A stretch of DNA of 64,000 nucleotides from Gammaproteobacteria bacterium (GTDB taxonomy: Bacteria > Pseudomonadota > Gammaproteobacteria > HK1): contig WLWT01000001.1 of the NCBI GenBank assembly GCA_012103455.1, positions 3,665,288 through 3,729,287 of the forward strand, in the 5' to 3' direction. Within the stretch, counting starts at the first letter, position 1. Every line of letters begins with the position of its first letter. Below the pieces are notes generated by a model, which was not told the origin of the DNA, made no database searches, and saw only the letters and a program-made list of their open reading frames with translations. Below are positions 27,813 through 36,859 of this stretch, one piece after another. The translations under genes were made by a program, and so were the position numbers.

Positions 27813-28244
27813 ATGGTACAATTGAGCAGCTCATCCGGGAAGGTTGCTGCATTGCTGATCACCATAGATACTTCCGTATTAATCGCGGTGATAAATAATG
27901 AACCTTCTAAAATGGCCGCCGTTGAAATTACGGAAGGCCACGATTTGGTTGCGCCGGCTTCCGTGCATTGGGAGATCGGTAACGCGCTGTCAGCCATGAT
28001 CAAGCGGCAACTGATTTCCCTGGAACAGGCCGACCGCTGCATTGCCGCCTATCAGGATATCGCCGTTCGTCTTATCGAGGTTGGTTTGGCCGAGGCGCTT
28101 GTCTGGTCAAAAAAGCACCGTATACATGCTTATGACGCTTACTTGCTGCAATGCGCGCAGCAAACCAAGTCAGCATTGCTTACACTTGATCAGGCCCTTG
28201 GCAATATCGCGAAAGCAGGAGGCATGAAAGTTTTAGAGGTGTAG
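27813..28244 (+). CDS. PIN-domain ribonuclease toxin (VapC-like)
   Basis: The PIN fold has acidic residues in place: Asp in LITIDTSVLIAV, Glu in VHWEIGNAL, Asp in IHAYDAYLL and Asp in LLTLDQALG. VapC toxins cleave tRNA or rRNA with Mg2+/Mn2+. The frame opens at ATG 27813; a TTG at 27852, just before ITIDTSV, would give a more typical N-terminus, so the true start is uncertain. The antitoxin gene follows one base after the stop. Toxin-first order is less usual. Confidence 0.8.
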   Translation: MVQLSSSSGKVAALLITIDTSVLIAVINNEPSKMAAVEITEGHDLVAPASVHWEIGNALSAMIKRQLISLEQADRCIAAYQDIAVRLIEVGLAEALVWSKKHRIHAYDAYLLQCAQQTKSALLTLDQALGNIAKAGGMKVLEV

Positions 28245-28245
28245 T

Positions 28246-28476
28246 ATGAGAGTGTACACATTTTCAGAAGCGCGTCAGCATCTTGCATCCGTTCTGGAAC
28301 TGGCCCAGCAAGAGGGCTGCGTGCAAATTACTCGCCGAGACGGCGGTGTATTCAACATTCAGCCGGCGGCGAAATCACGTTCCCCACTGGATGTCGAGGG
28401 CGTTTCAACAGGCGTTACCAAAGCGGACATTTTGGCGGCTGTTAGAGAGAGCCGGGAACGCGGCTATAACGGCTGA
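28246..28476 (+). CDS. Phd/YefM-type antitoxin
   Basis: 76 residues. The N-terminal MRVYTFSEARQHLASVLELAQ is the Phd/YefM DNA-binding fold, followed by VQITRRDGGVFNIQP. The C-terminal tail (TKADILAAVRESRERGY) would wrap the toxin. The start is one base after the PIN stop, so translation is coupled. Such antitoxins repress their own operon. Confidence 0.82.
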   Translation: MRVYTFSEARQHLASVLELAQQEGCVQITRRDGGVFNIQPAAKSRSPLDVEGVSTGVTKADILAAVRESRERGYNG

Positions 28477-28495
28477 CTTTGATTACCGGTTTCGG

Positions 28496-28785
28496 TTGTC
28501 GGCATCAGGACGCACCATCAGATCAATGTCCTCCGTCGCCCGTACGATGCCGTGTACATTGAGCGCGGCCCCGCCGATCAACACATATTCCACGCCCGCA
28601 CCCGCCAAGGCATGACAAATGCCGCGCAATTCATCGAGCGTCATCCGCGGTTTCCCGCCCAAGTGCCCATCGTTGGCCCACCGCCACTCAACCCGCCGCC
28701 ATTCAGTCAACCGCCACTCAGTCTACCTCAGGCGCCGCCGGCCGCTATGACTCAACCGGCCTTGACCCCGTTTAATGCCAGGGCT
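28496..28785. repeat. 290-bp direct repeat flanking the PIN/antitoxin module, right copy
   Basis: Copy of 27435-27724. It starts 20 bases after the antitoxin stop. On the minus strand it carries the first 50 or so codons of a second nucleotidyltransferase (MTLDELRGI ... DLMVRPDADN), cut off at the repeat end. It also carries TEWRR codons from the 15-bp minisatellite. Confidence 0.9.
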
Positions 28786-28787
28786 AT

Positions 28788-29060
28788 TGCCGTACCCCGC
28801 CACTCTTTCTACGATGGTACGCTAGTGGTAAAGCCTGTAGAGATAAGCCGCCAAAGGACCGGGCCCAAAGGACCAGGCCGTATGTTGCTGTCCACCGCCA
28901 TCGAGACGGTTGAGCCCCATCGAGCCGCAGTGACTGGCCAAACCTATGAGTTGACCGGGCTCAGCGGCAGTGCTCCCCCTGCGCGGCATCTACCCCTGCA
29001 CGGCATCTACGTTAAGGAGAATGAAGTCAACAACCATCGACTGCCACACATCGATACTCC
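28788..29060 (+). pseudogene. Cupin-protein remnant with internal deletion (block copy 1)
   Basis: The frame IAVPRHSFYDGTLVVKPVE, MLLSTAIETVEPHRAAVTG, LPLHGIYVKENEVNNH matches the copy at 58352-58922. The cupin core present there (TQPHFHATNQFQIF) is missing here: the sequence jumps from the first to the last part of the gene at about 29043. It precedes a DUF3565-DUF1971 gene in both copies. Confidence 0.65.
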
Positions 29061-29203
29061 CCAGCATTTACCCTCCCGGCGCTCACACAACGCTGAGCAG
29101 CCTCATTGACGGCAACCCTATGCAGCGCTCCATCAGCGGATTTTATCCGGACCCAGAACACCACTGGGTGGCCCGACTCGACTGTCATCACGGCCAACAC
29201 CTA

Positions 29204-30092
29204 AGAGCCTGTTCAAGATCTCCGAAGCAACAGCGCAATATTTGCAAGTAGCATCATGCCCAACGAGCTTTCGATTAGCCGCTCACAGTTTTTCCACAAC
29301 CGGCGGTTTTTCTCAAACCATGAGAAGGTTCGCTCGACAACCCACCTCTTCGGGAGGACGGCAAAACGACCCGTGTCCGAGCGTTTGATAATTTCGACGT
29401 TCGCTCCGATTAATCTCAGCACTTCGCCAGCGAAAGCCATCCCCGTGTACCCGCCATCGCCCACTACACACCTAACCTCCGAGAGGCGCCCATCTGCTTG
29501 AGCAGCAAGTGCGGCCAGTGCCCCAGCTCGATCAGTGACATTTGCCGTGGTCACAAAAGCAGCGTGCACCAATCCCTGAGTGTCCACAGCTATGTGCCGC
29601 TTGATACCAGAAGTCTTCTTGCCTGCGTCATAACCTTTGTGGTTTGCACTGTCTGTGTTCTTCACGCTCTGTGCATCAACGATGATCAGGCTGGTTTTGC
29701 CACTGCGCCCCTGGGATTTGCGGGCCTCGCCAACCCATTTTTTTAACGCCTTGTCCAAGGCGCTGCAAGAGTCTTCTGGGGACGATTGCCGCCAGATAGT
29801 GAAATACTCATGCACACTTCGCCACTTTGGATACTCGTTGGGCAACATGCGCCATTGGCAGCCGGTCTTCAGCAGGTACAACACTGCGTTGAACACGTGA
29901 TAGAGATCGAGTTGCCTTGGCTTGGTTCGCCGACGCGCCGCCTCCAGGATCGGTCTAACTTTCTCGAACTGTTGGCGAGATAGGTCACTCGGGTAGATTC
30001 GCTCGTCTGTCATTGCCTTCGCAGCCGCTATGACTATGGATAACAATAGCTTAGGTCAGATGTCCAAAATCGTCAGATCTTGAACAGGTTCT
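29204..30092 (-). mobile_element. IS5-family (IS427-like) element
   Basis: About 889 bp with inverted ends AGAGCCTGTTCAAGATCT and AGAACCTGTTCAAGATCT, flanked by TA. Comparison with the uninterrupted sequences at 47.58 and 59.14 kb places the insertion at CCTAAGACATC. The exact duplication (TA or TNA) is off by one base in those copies. Confidence 0.88.
29213..30013 (-). CDS. IS5-family transposase
   Basis: About 266 residues from MTDERIYPSDLS (Met at 30013; the frame opens at 30046). N-terminal DUF4096-type region with GCQWRMLPNEYPKW, then the DDE domain: IIVDAQSVKN, VVGDGGYTGMAF and WVVERTFSWFEKNRRL holding the catalytic triad. It appears intact. The single frame distinguishes it from two-frame IS427 relatives. 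Confidence 0.92.
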   Translation of the reverse strand: MTDERIYPSDLSRQQFEKVRPILEAARRRTKPRQLDLYHVFNAVLYLLKTGCQWRMLPNEYPKWRSVHEYFTIWRQSSPEDSCSALDKALKKWVGEARKSQGRSGKTSLIIVDAQSVKNTDSANHKGYDAGKKTSGIKRHIAVDTQGLVHAAFVTTANVTDRAGALAALAAQADGRLSEVRCVVGDGGYTGMAFAGEVLRLIGANVEIIKRSDTGRFAVLPKRWVVERTFSWFEKNRRLWKNCERLIESSLGMMLLANIALLLRRS

Positions 30093-30461
30093 TAGACATC
30101 AGCCGCCGTTCGTGAGCCGGCCCTGGACGCAGACCCACGCCGGCCGCGAAGCTATGCTCGGTACAATGCTCGATTGTTTGAAGTGCGAGCGCCTGGAACT
30201 GCCCGTGCAGCTGAGCGTATACCAAACGACGCCCCCATTCGACGAGAACGCCATCCCTGCGGGACTGTTGCGCGAGCACGCGACCAAAGCCGGCATCTGG
30301 GGCCGTATACAGGTGGACGAAGGCACTTTGCGCTACGTGGTCACAGCGCCGTTTCAAACGCAGCGCATGCTACACGCAGGCGATTCGGCAGCTATAGCAC
30401 CGCAGGTGCTACACCACATCGAGCCTATTGGTAAGGTCAAAGTCCGCGTCGAATTCTTGCG

Positions 30462-31382
30462 TTAAAGGGCCTGCTCGCAACGCTCTAAAACCGCCGTCAC
30501 GGCGACCCCCAGCGCGGCGCTCCAGTGACTTCGATGGCGCCGGTTGTAGGTATCAACAAGCGCTTGCACCCTACGGGCGAGCGGCGGATCATGTTCACCA
30601 AGCAACACCGCCGTAGCCTTTGAGTGGCGTATCACCCGCGGTTTCTCGGGCGCCAAATCGTCATACACCAGGTCCGCTTCCGGACACACCACCCGAGTGA
30701 TGCGGACTTTTTGTGCCATCGCATTGCCGGCCTCGAACCTAGCTGTCTGTCCAGCTTCAAAACGCAGCTGGACCCAGTAGTTCTCAGCGGTATGACCGCC
30801 GAGCTTCACACCCTCGAGACGCGCCGCTTCAACCCCCACCGGCCGCCGGCAAAATACCTTTAGGGCCATGGCCACATCATGGGCGCCATAGTCCCAAAGC
30901 GGCGATATACCGGCCCGGTATGGGCCGGTATTCCCACCCTGGCTAAGCACTGCCTAGGCGCCACCATAGCGCCCGAGCAAACGCAACAACCGTTCGAATG
31001 GCCGGGCGTAAAGATGGGTGAAGCCGACCAAAAACGGAGTGGCGTACCGCTTAGACAGGCGCACCAATTACCGCCCCTCATCAGCACTTAAAGCCAGCGG
31101 TTTTTCCACTAGAACCGGCAGCGATCGCTGTAAACAAAAAGCGGCAGCGGCGATGTGATCCTCGGTGGCATTGGCGATGATGGCGGCATCGAGTTGCGCC
31201 AGGGGTAGCCCGCTCCAATGCGCGCAGTGCGCAACGCCCACAAACGCGCTGGCGGGCAGCCTCTCGCGCCGCGACGCCACCCAGCGTAATGCCACGCCCG
31301 GCAGCGCGTTGATGGTCAAAGCGTAGCGGGTACCCCAGTGGCCAGCGCCGATGAGTGCGAGCCGTAACGGCTGGCCACTCAT
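30462..31382 (-). pseudogene. Gfo/Idh/MocA oxidoreductase with two stops (block copy 1)
   Basis: NAD(P)-dependent sugar oxidoreductase. The N-terminal Rossmann motif reads LRLALIGAGHWGTRYA and the family EKP motif is in LVEKPLALSADEG. In the same frame TAA replaces the Gln of RQLVRL and TAG replaces the Arg of GGARAV, both at about 31080 and 30960, as the copy at 59.5-60.2 kb shows. The C-terminus (DYGAHDVAMALKVF ... AVLERCEQAL) is otherwise open. The ATG at 31382 overlaps the stop of the epimerase gene (ATGA). Confidence 0.85.
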
Positions 31383-31900
31383 CGCTTGCCGGTGTAGTTT
31401 TCCGCGGCCCAAGCGAGATATCGCTTCACGCCTTCTTCGATGCGCACCTCCGGCTTGTAGCCCAGCTCACGCCGCACTTTACCTAGCTCCGGACAGCGCC
31501 GTTGCGGCTCGTCCGCCGGATAGGAATCCGGATAATCCCTATACGTGCGCTCAAGCCTACTGCCGCTTGCCGCCTCGACGATGCCGGCTAATTCTTGCAC
31601 CGAAATCTCCGGCCCGGAGGTACCGATGTTGTAGGCCTCCCCGGCGCGGCCTTGGAGCAAAGCGAGTAAAAATCCGCTCATGGCATCGACCGTGTAACAG
31701 TAGGTACGCGTCTGTCGCCCGGAGGCATAGATGGTAAGCGGCTGCCCCGCCTTAATGGCGTTGGCAAAATTCGGCAACACGCGGTAGTCGTTTTCACGCA
31801 TGCCGGGGCCATAGACGTTGAAGGGCCGCACGATACTCACTTCGGTGTCGAAGTAATTGGCGTGGATGTAACACAGGATCTCACCCATACGCTGACTCCT
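31379..31900 (-). pseudogene. NAD-dependent epimerase/dehydratase, C-terminal part
   Basis: Extended short-chain dehydrogenase of the nucleotide-sugar type. Present: RMGEILCYIHANYF after the lost YxxxK, then VRPFNVYGPGMRENDYRVLPNF, YCYTVDAMSGFLLAL and AYNIGTSGPEISVQELA. The N-terminal NAD-binding half is missing; a stop precedes RSQRMGE at 31905. It overlaps the Gfo/Idh gene by four bases, so both belonged to a nucleotide-sugar pathway operon. Confidence 0.85.
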
Positions 31901-32020
31901 CTACGTCAGTAGCGGCAACTTTCCACTGAGACTTGTGCCTCAGTTCTGGATATCAGGGGGCAGATGTACTTGGCTGCTTACACGACAATGGGGGTTACTC
32001 TTCTTATCCCCGCCCGAGGT

Positions 32021-32180
32021 GAAGGTCGGCGAAGGGGGTATGGATTACCGCACCTACATTCGCGAGCTCGACAAGCTCGACCCCGGCCTGCCCTTGATCA
32101 TCGAACACTTGAGGTCAGATGATGATTACCGCGCGGCGGCCAAGTACTTGAGGCAGGTGGAACAGGAGACGGCGGATTAA
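32021..32180 (+). pseudogene. Sugar isomerase-like TIM-barrel, C-terminal remnant
   Basis: The frame GEGGMDYRTYIRELDKLDPG, LIIEHLRSDDDYRAAAKYL ends at TAA 32180. This is the tail of xylose-isomerase-like TIM-barrel (AP endonuclease family 2) proteins. Only about 50 residues remain. It borders the epimerase remnant, consistent with lost sugar-catabolism DNA. Confidence 0.65.
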
Positions 32181-32345
32181 CGGCGGAGAACTGCCCCGCT
32201 CCAGGGCAAGGAGTCCGGCGAAGCCCCGCCGACTTTTACATTACAGGAGTGAATAAACGAGTGAAAAACAGATTCTCTTCCCTTCTCAAGAGCGAGCAGA
32301 GCTCGAGACTTGTGAACGAAGCAGTGGCCCGCCGGGGCCAACTGA

Positions 32346-32727
32346 AGTCATAGGAAAGACGCTATACACGCTGATTAGCAACGGCACGGAGTTAAACGTC
32401 TATCTCGGTAACTACGTGAAAGAGGGGACGACGTGGGGCCGGTTTCTATTCGTACCGGGCTAGGCAAGTGTTTTCGAGGTAGAGCAAACCGGGAACGAAG
32501 TCACCGACATCGCCGCCAGCGATCTCTGTTTCGGGACAGGGCTACACCGCAGCTATCAGCAGTTCGACCGCGGGGCAATCCTGCCGCTTCCCCCTGGACT
32601 GGATCCGAAGATCGCGCCCTTCGCGCGCCTGATGAACGTTACGATGACTACGCTGACCACCATGACCGCACGGCCGCCTGCGCCGGTGGTCGTGACGGGG
32701 ACTGGGGCCGATCTGATGACATTTTGA
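32346..32727 (+). pseudogene. Zinc-type (MDR) alcohol dehydrogenase remnant
   Basis: The frame reads KTLYTLISNGTELNVYLG, GRFLFVPG then TAG, ASVFEVEQTGNEVTDI, LPPGLDPKIAPFARLMNV and APVVVTGTG. These are medium-chain dehydrogenase segments up to the start of the Rossmann fold. TAG at about 32463 replaces Tyr of PGYASV. The coenzyme domain is absent. It stops at a TGA next to the restriction endonuclease region. Confidence 0.7.
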
Positions 32728-33389
32728 ATACATCGAATGATCTGAGTCTGCCCTATCGCAATCCGCATGACCTGGTCTACTACTTTCGGCGGCGCAAAGG
32801 GCTCCCCACCGCATTGGCTGAGGCGGGCTTCAACGAAATAAAGACCAAAATAAAGACCATCGGTAAAGGCCGATTCGTGCTTCGGAGATCGGAGGTCTTA
32901 CCGACCATCCCGTTCCCGCAGGACATTGCTGTCACTGATATCCCGGACGCCACGCCTCAAATCATCTACGACCGATGCGGCAACGACGAACAGGCTCTCC
33001 TGGCACGAGTCAGGTATTGCCGTCTTATAGATTGTTTTACCGGCCTCTCTGCCTGGCATCTTCAGGGACACTACCGCACCACGGTCGGCAAGGGCGTGCA
33101 GGTTGAAATTGATGAGTTTTACCTCGGCTGCAATCTCGATGGGGCGTGGTTCAGTCTCCCGGTCGAGGCGAAAACCCGCAGGGAGAAGGGCGGCATCGCC
33201 AGAGACCCGATCGCCGGCATGTCCCAATTCTCAATGGAAGCGCATCCTGATCTGAGATGTCGTCCACTCCTGGCAAAGGAACTCGACGACCGCACGATTC
33301 TGCTCATAGAGTTGACTCCGGCGACCGAACCCGCCGAGATCGCCATCGCCAACGTCCGCCGCTACCGGCTCCAACGCACGGCATTATAA
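32727..33389 (+). CDS. Putative PD-(D/E)XK restriction endonuclease, N-terminus uncertain
   Basis: About 220 residues ending at TAA 33389. VQVEIDEFYLG followed by FSLPVEAKT has the spacing of a PD-(D/E)xK site (D/E ... ExK), and DPIAGMSQFSMEAH follows. The frame is open to 32433, but the first part overlaps the dehydrogenase remnant, so the real start is lost or within SNDLSLPYRNPHDLVYYF. It is followed by a DNA methyltransferase on the same strand, giving a type II R-M layout. The nuclease call rests on motif and context. Confidence 0.6.
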   Translation, partial: NTSNDLSLPYRNPHDLVYYFRRRKGLPTALAEAGFNEIKTKIKTIGKGRFVLRRSEVLPTIPFPQDIAVTDIPDATPQIIYDRCGNDEQALLARVRYCRLIDCFTGLSAWHLQGHYRTTVGKGVQVEIDEFYLGCNLDGAWFSLPVEAKTRREKGGIARDPIAGMSQFSMEAHPDLRCRPLLAKELDDRTILLIELTPATEPAEIAIANVRRYRLQRTAL

Positions 33390-33693
33390 TGTGGCTTGTT
33401 GCTGGATTCTTGATGCTGAATTCGAGGCCGGTGTGGATGTCAGTCCCGAAGGGACATTTCGATTAGCCCCAAGTTTCAGACTGCTCTTTACCATAATCCC
33501 TCTCTTGAACATCAAAGGTGTTCTGTCTCCCAGCCTAGGGTTCGCGAGTCTTCGAGCAACCCCGGGTTAACGGCAGGACGCCCATCCAACCCCAACGGGG
33601 CTGCGTCCATCTGCCCATCATCCGCAACCCGCATCACCAGCCAGAATCGAATAACCAGAATCCAGCATCGAGTATCCAGAACCTGAACCACCC
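33390..33693. other. Intergenic spacer with repetitive flavour
   Basis: 304 bases between endonuclease and methyltransferase, no gene seen. It contains runs such as GAATCGAATAACCAGAATCC and CCCAACGGGGCTGCGTCC that I associate with intergenic repeats of Verrucomicrobia/Lentisphaerae-type genomes, suggesting the R-M pair was imported with its flanks. Confidence 0.4.
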
Positions 33694-35049
33694 ATGAAAA
33701 CCGCCACCGCCGAACCAACTGCCGATCCTCACTGGGGCGACAACCGCGTCCTGGCCGAGGATGCGCCGGTTCATGATTGGTATCGGTTTGTGCTGGCTTT
33801 CCCGCCTCATCTGGTGCGGAGCTATCTTGAGCGGTTCGATGCCCAGCCGGGCCAGACACTGCTTGACCCGTTTTGCGGAACGGGAACGTCACTCGTCGCC
33901 GGCAAGGCGCACGGCATGAACGCCATCGGGCTCGACGTCAACCCCATCGCCTGTCTGGCCGCCCGCGTCAAGACCTCCTGCCACGAAATCAACACGAAGG
34001 TTTTACGAAAAGCACTCAAGAGCATCGTCGGCAAAGCGGACAAGCAGTGCCGCAAGCTGGGACTCGTAGATTCCGACCTGCCGCTGTTCAATCAAGCGGA
34101 ACAGGCGCCTCTATCAGATGACCTGCCGCACCTTACAGACGAAGAAAATCGTCTGCTGCTCAAAGACAGCATTTCCCCGTTTCCTCTGGCCAAGCTCCTG
34201 ATTCTAAGAGCTGCCATCCGCAAGCTCGACGCGTCCCCTTTGATTCGGGACTGCCTGCTCCTTGCGCTGGCGAAGACCGCAGTCGCCGATGCCTCCAATC
34301 TCGGCTTCGGCCCGGAAGTCTACGTGCTGAAACAAAAGAAAACCGATGCCCCGGTTCTCTCCGCCCTCGAGAACAACGTCCACCAGATGCTGAAGGACAT
34401 CGAATTAGTGCGAGGTGGGGCAGGCCTCTCGCCTGCCATGGAAAGTCAAACCACCATCATTCAGGCCGACGCCCGCCAGATGTCCGAGAAGCTCAAAGGT
34501 CGCCAAATCCACGCGGTCATCACTTCGCCGCCCTATCCCAATGAAAAGGACTACACCCGCGCCGTCCGGCTGGAGCTCGTCCTCCTCGGCCACCTCCAGG
34601 ATCGCAAAGACCTCCGCGCCCTGAAAGAAGACTTTCTGCGCAGCAACAGCCGCGGCATCTACGTCGGCGACAAGGACGACAAATACCTCAACGGCAACAC
34701 AAGAGTCGAGTCCCTGGCCCAGGAAATCGAAGCCCGCCGCCTGGAACTGGGCAAAACCTCCGGATTCGAGAAGATGTATCACAAAGTCGTCCGCCAATTC
34801 TTCGGCGGCATGGCCTGGCATCTGAAATCGTTAAAGCCCTTGCTCGCCCCCGGAGCGCACCTGGCTTACGTGGTCGGCGACCAGGCCAGCTTCTTCCTCA
34901 TCCACATCCACACCGCCGAAATACTAGCCGAAATCGCCGCAGACCAAGGCTACGAGGTGGTTGGAATTGATTTGTGGAGGGAGAGAAGGGCGACGGCATC
35001 AGGAGCGTCGTTGAGGGAGGATGTCTTGGTGCTGAAATATCAGACATGA
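33694..35049 (+). CDS. DNA methyltransferase (amino-methylating, TSPPY type)
   Basis: 451 residues. AdoMet-binding motif I is DPFCGTGTSLVAG (about residue 54) and the catalytic motif IV is TSPPYPNEKDY (about 273). TSPPY is typical of N4-cytosine methyltransferases, and motif I before motif IV gives an order that differs from the beta class. C-terminal: HLAYVVGDQASFF and REDVLVLKYQ. The nearest upstream gene is the presumed cognate nuclease. A palindromic insert encodes RGGAGLSPAMES at about 245. It appears complete. Confidence 0.85.
   Translation: MKTATAEPTADPHWGDNRVLAEDAPVHDWYRFVLAFPPHLVRSYLERFDAQPGQTLLDPFCGTGTSLVAGKAHGMNAIGLDVNPIACLAARVKTSCHEINTKVLRKALKSIVGKADKQCRKLGLVDSDLPLFNQAEQAPLSDDLPHLTDEENRLLLKDSISPFPLAKLLILRAAIRKLDASPLIRDCLLLALAKTAVADASNLGFGPEVYVLKQKKTDAPVLSALENNVHQMLKDIELVRGGAGLSPAMESQTTIIQADARQMSEKLKGRQIHAVITSPPYPNEKDYTRAVRLELVLLGHLQDRKDLRALKEDFLRSNSRGIYVGDKDDKYLNGNTRVESLAQEIEARRLELGKTSGFEKMYHKVVRQFFGGMAWHLKSLKPLLAPGAHLAYVVGDQASFFLIHIHTAEILAEIAADQGYEVVGIDLWRERRATASGASLREDVLVLKYQT
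34419..34437. repeat. REP-like palindrome inside the methyltransferase frame
   Basis: GGCAGGC (34419-34425) and GCCTGCC (34431-34437) flank CTCTC. Read in frame it adds GAGLSPA to the protein without breaking it. Such GGCAGGC-type palindromes usually lie between genes. Confidence 0.65.
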
Positions 35050-35140
35050 GGATTCAATCGTTGAATGACCAGTAATTGTGAAATTCAGAGTATGCGAGGC
35101 GCAAGTGCAGAAGAAAGTACGATTGCGTAAAACAACAATA

Positions 35141-35280
35141 GGGCGCCTCTAACAATAGTCATTTTTTCGTGAATGCAAGGAAGCACCGCGCGCGCAACCG
35201 CAGTGTATAAGTGATACCTGAGGATTCGAGCACGGCGCTGACGCCGCAATCGCGGAACAAGTGTATTTTTAGAGGCGCCC
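35141..35280. mobile_element. MITE copy (140 bp)
   Basis: Inverted ends GGGCGCCTCTAA and TTTTTAGAGGCGCCC around the shared interior (AAGGAAGCACCGCGCG, GTGATACCTGAGGATTCG, GCTGACGCCGCAATCG). It has no coding capacity. Flanks AATA and AGTA do not match, so the original target duplication is not preserved. Confidence 0.85.
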
Positions 35281-35363
35281 AGTATTTGAAGCAACACATT
35301 GAATTACCAATAGAGCCGCTTGGGTTAAGCATGATGAGCATCATCATGTTGACTTTGCTGTTA
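35207..35363. repeat. 157-bp direct repeat on the left of IS4
   Basis: Matches 36703-36859 base for base except a few substitutions. It spans half of a MITE and the AT-rich DNA ahead of the dehydrogenase gene (TTGAAGCAACACATTG ... TTTGCTGTTA). With the IS4 element between the copies it looks like a local duplication made during transposition or recombination. Confidence 0.9.
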
Positions 35364-35421
35364 AATGCAAAGCATAGCAGCGTAAAATAACAGGAGTTGT
35401 AGTGAAAAAGGTATTTGTATT

Positions 35422-36702
35422 CACTGCTGTCCCATAAACTTTCATGAGAATGTAAACTGTATCTGGACCTGAGTTTCAATAGGGCCTGGAGGGTCTCCTT
35501 TGAGTAGTCCCCACAGGTCTCTTCGCTCAAATAAATTGACTTGAAAGAGTCGAATAATCTGTTGAATGCTTAAATCGAGTTTGCTACAAAATTTCAGGTA
35601 AGCAACCATTAAATACATACACATAGCGACCCCTATTTGAGTCATGACAGCATTCTTTGACGTCCCTACGAATGACTTAATCTTCAAGTTTTGTTTGATG
35701 CATTTGAAAAATAACTCGATTTGCCAACGCGACTTATAAATATCTGCAATGGTTTTGGCAGCCAATTCGAATGGATGGGTGAGAAAGACGTAATGCTTGC
35801 CGGTCTGTGGGTCCCGATAACCAATGCGGCGCAACTTAATCGGGCAGGTATCGGCTTTAGGGCCCGTTAAAATCAGCGTCTGATCTGAGGTGATGCCCTG
35901 CTCTTTATTCACCGGATGGCGAGAAATCACTCGGTATTTCGTATTGGCTTTCAACCGGGTGACAAAATAAATCCCCTTTGAATTGAGCAAGTTAAACCAC
36001 GTGAAGTCCGTATAGCCACGATCAAACACCACAATAGAACCCGCATCCAGTTCTAAACTACGGCCTTGTGTAATATCTTGTTGTTTGCCTTCGGTAATAG
36101 TCATAAAGACCGGTAAAAAACCATCATGGTCCAGACCAACATGTAGTTTAATCGCGCCTTTGGTCTTACGAAACTTAGCCCAAGGAAATAGTGATAAGCA
36201 TCAATCGATGGTCGATGCATCCAAGGAATAAAGCTTATTTTTAAAACGAAACCCATGCCTAGGCGCCAAGCTTTGACATCGTGCCAGCAGCTTCCAAAAT
36301 AATCCTTCGTAGAGTGGATAAGGCTGTTGCTCGTTAACGCGAGCCAGAGAACTTCGACTGACCTTACCGATACCCAAATGGTAACTTTTGCGGCGTTGTT
36401 TATCCAGATTGCTGACAATATCTCGCAAACTACAGCGCCCGGCGAGTTGGGCAAAACTCAACGCCACAAACTGTGACCAGCGTGACATTGTCCTCAATAC
36501 ACGGCCTTTATGGTGGGTTTTTGCGAGGGTTTCAAATTCATGTCTAGAAATCAGTTTTAGCAGCTTTGAAAATACGCTGTTACTGTGACTCAAGGCTATT
36601 ATCCTGTTGATATTGAAAGATATTCTGGACCTCTATTCTAACAAATTAGCGCAGAATAGTCTTTGATTCTAAGCTCATTCAAAAGTTTGTGGGACAGCAG
36701 TG
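35422..36702 (-). mobile_element. IS4-family element (1281 bp)
   Basis: Ends CACTGCTGTCCCATAAACTT and CACTGCTGTCCCACAAACTT in inverted orientation. It is inserted in the first codons of the dehydrogenase-like gene (after GTATTTGTATT), whose intact 5' end reappears at 38008. A 333-bp end of the same element lies at 54402-54734. Flanks do not show a matching target duplication because of the local duplication. Confidence 0.88.
35442..36593 (-). pseudogene. IS4-family transposase with one internal TGA
   Basis: The frame from ATG 36593 reads through DUF4372-type N-terminal sequence to SLDASTID, then TGA, then CLSLFPWAKFRKTKG in the same frame, and on to 35442. The DDE residues remain: D in LDASTID, D in VVFDRGYTDF, E in the YREKK-like YKSRWQIELFFKCIKQN. 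The single TGA replaces a Leu position. Otherwise full length (384 codons). Confidence 0.9.
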
Positions 36703-36859
36703 ATAAGTGATACATGAGGATTCGAGCACGGCGCTGACGCCACAATCGCGGAACAAGTGTATTTTTAGAGGCGCCCAGTATTTGAAGCAACACATTGAAT
36801 TACCAATAGAGCCGCTTGGGTTAAGCATGATGAGCATTATCATGTTGACTTTGCTGTTA
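36703..36859. repeat. 157-bp direct repeat on the right of IS4
   Basis: Second copy of 35207-35363, beginning at the edge of IS4 and ending at TA, the target of the IS630 element that follows. It contains the right half of a MITE (to 36776). Confidence 0.9.

Larger units (their letters stand above)
29120..30465 (+). pseudogene. DUF3565-DUF1971 fusion gene split by an IS5 element
   Basis: The first 28 codons (MQRSISGFYPDPEHHWV ... HHGQHL) lie at 29120-29204. The rest (RHQPPFVSRPWTQTHAGRE ... VKVRVEFLR) is at 30094-30465. Intact copies at 47500 and 59063 show the uninterrupted gene. DUF3565 is a small Cys/His domain with a C-x-x-C (LDCLKC). DUF1971 is a cupin-like domain linked by annotation to tellurite-resistance proteins. 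The function is unknown. Confidence 0.85.
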
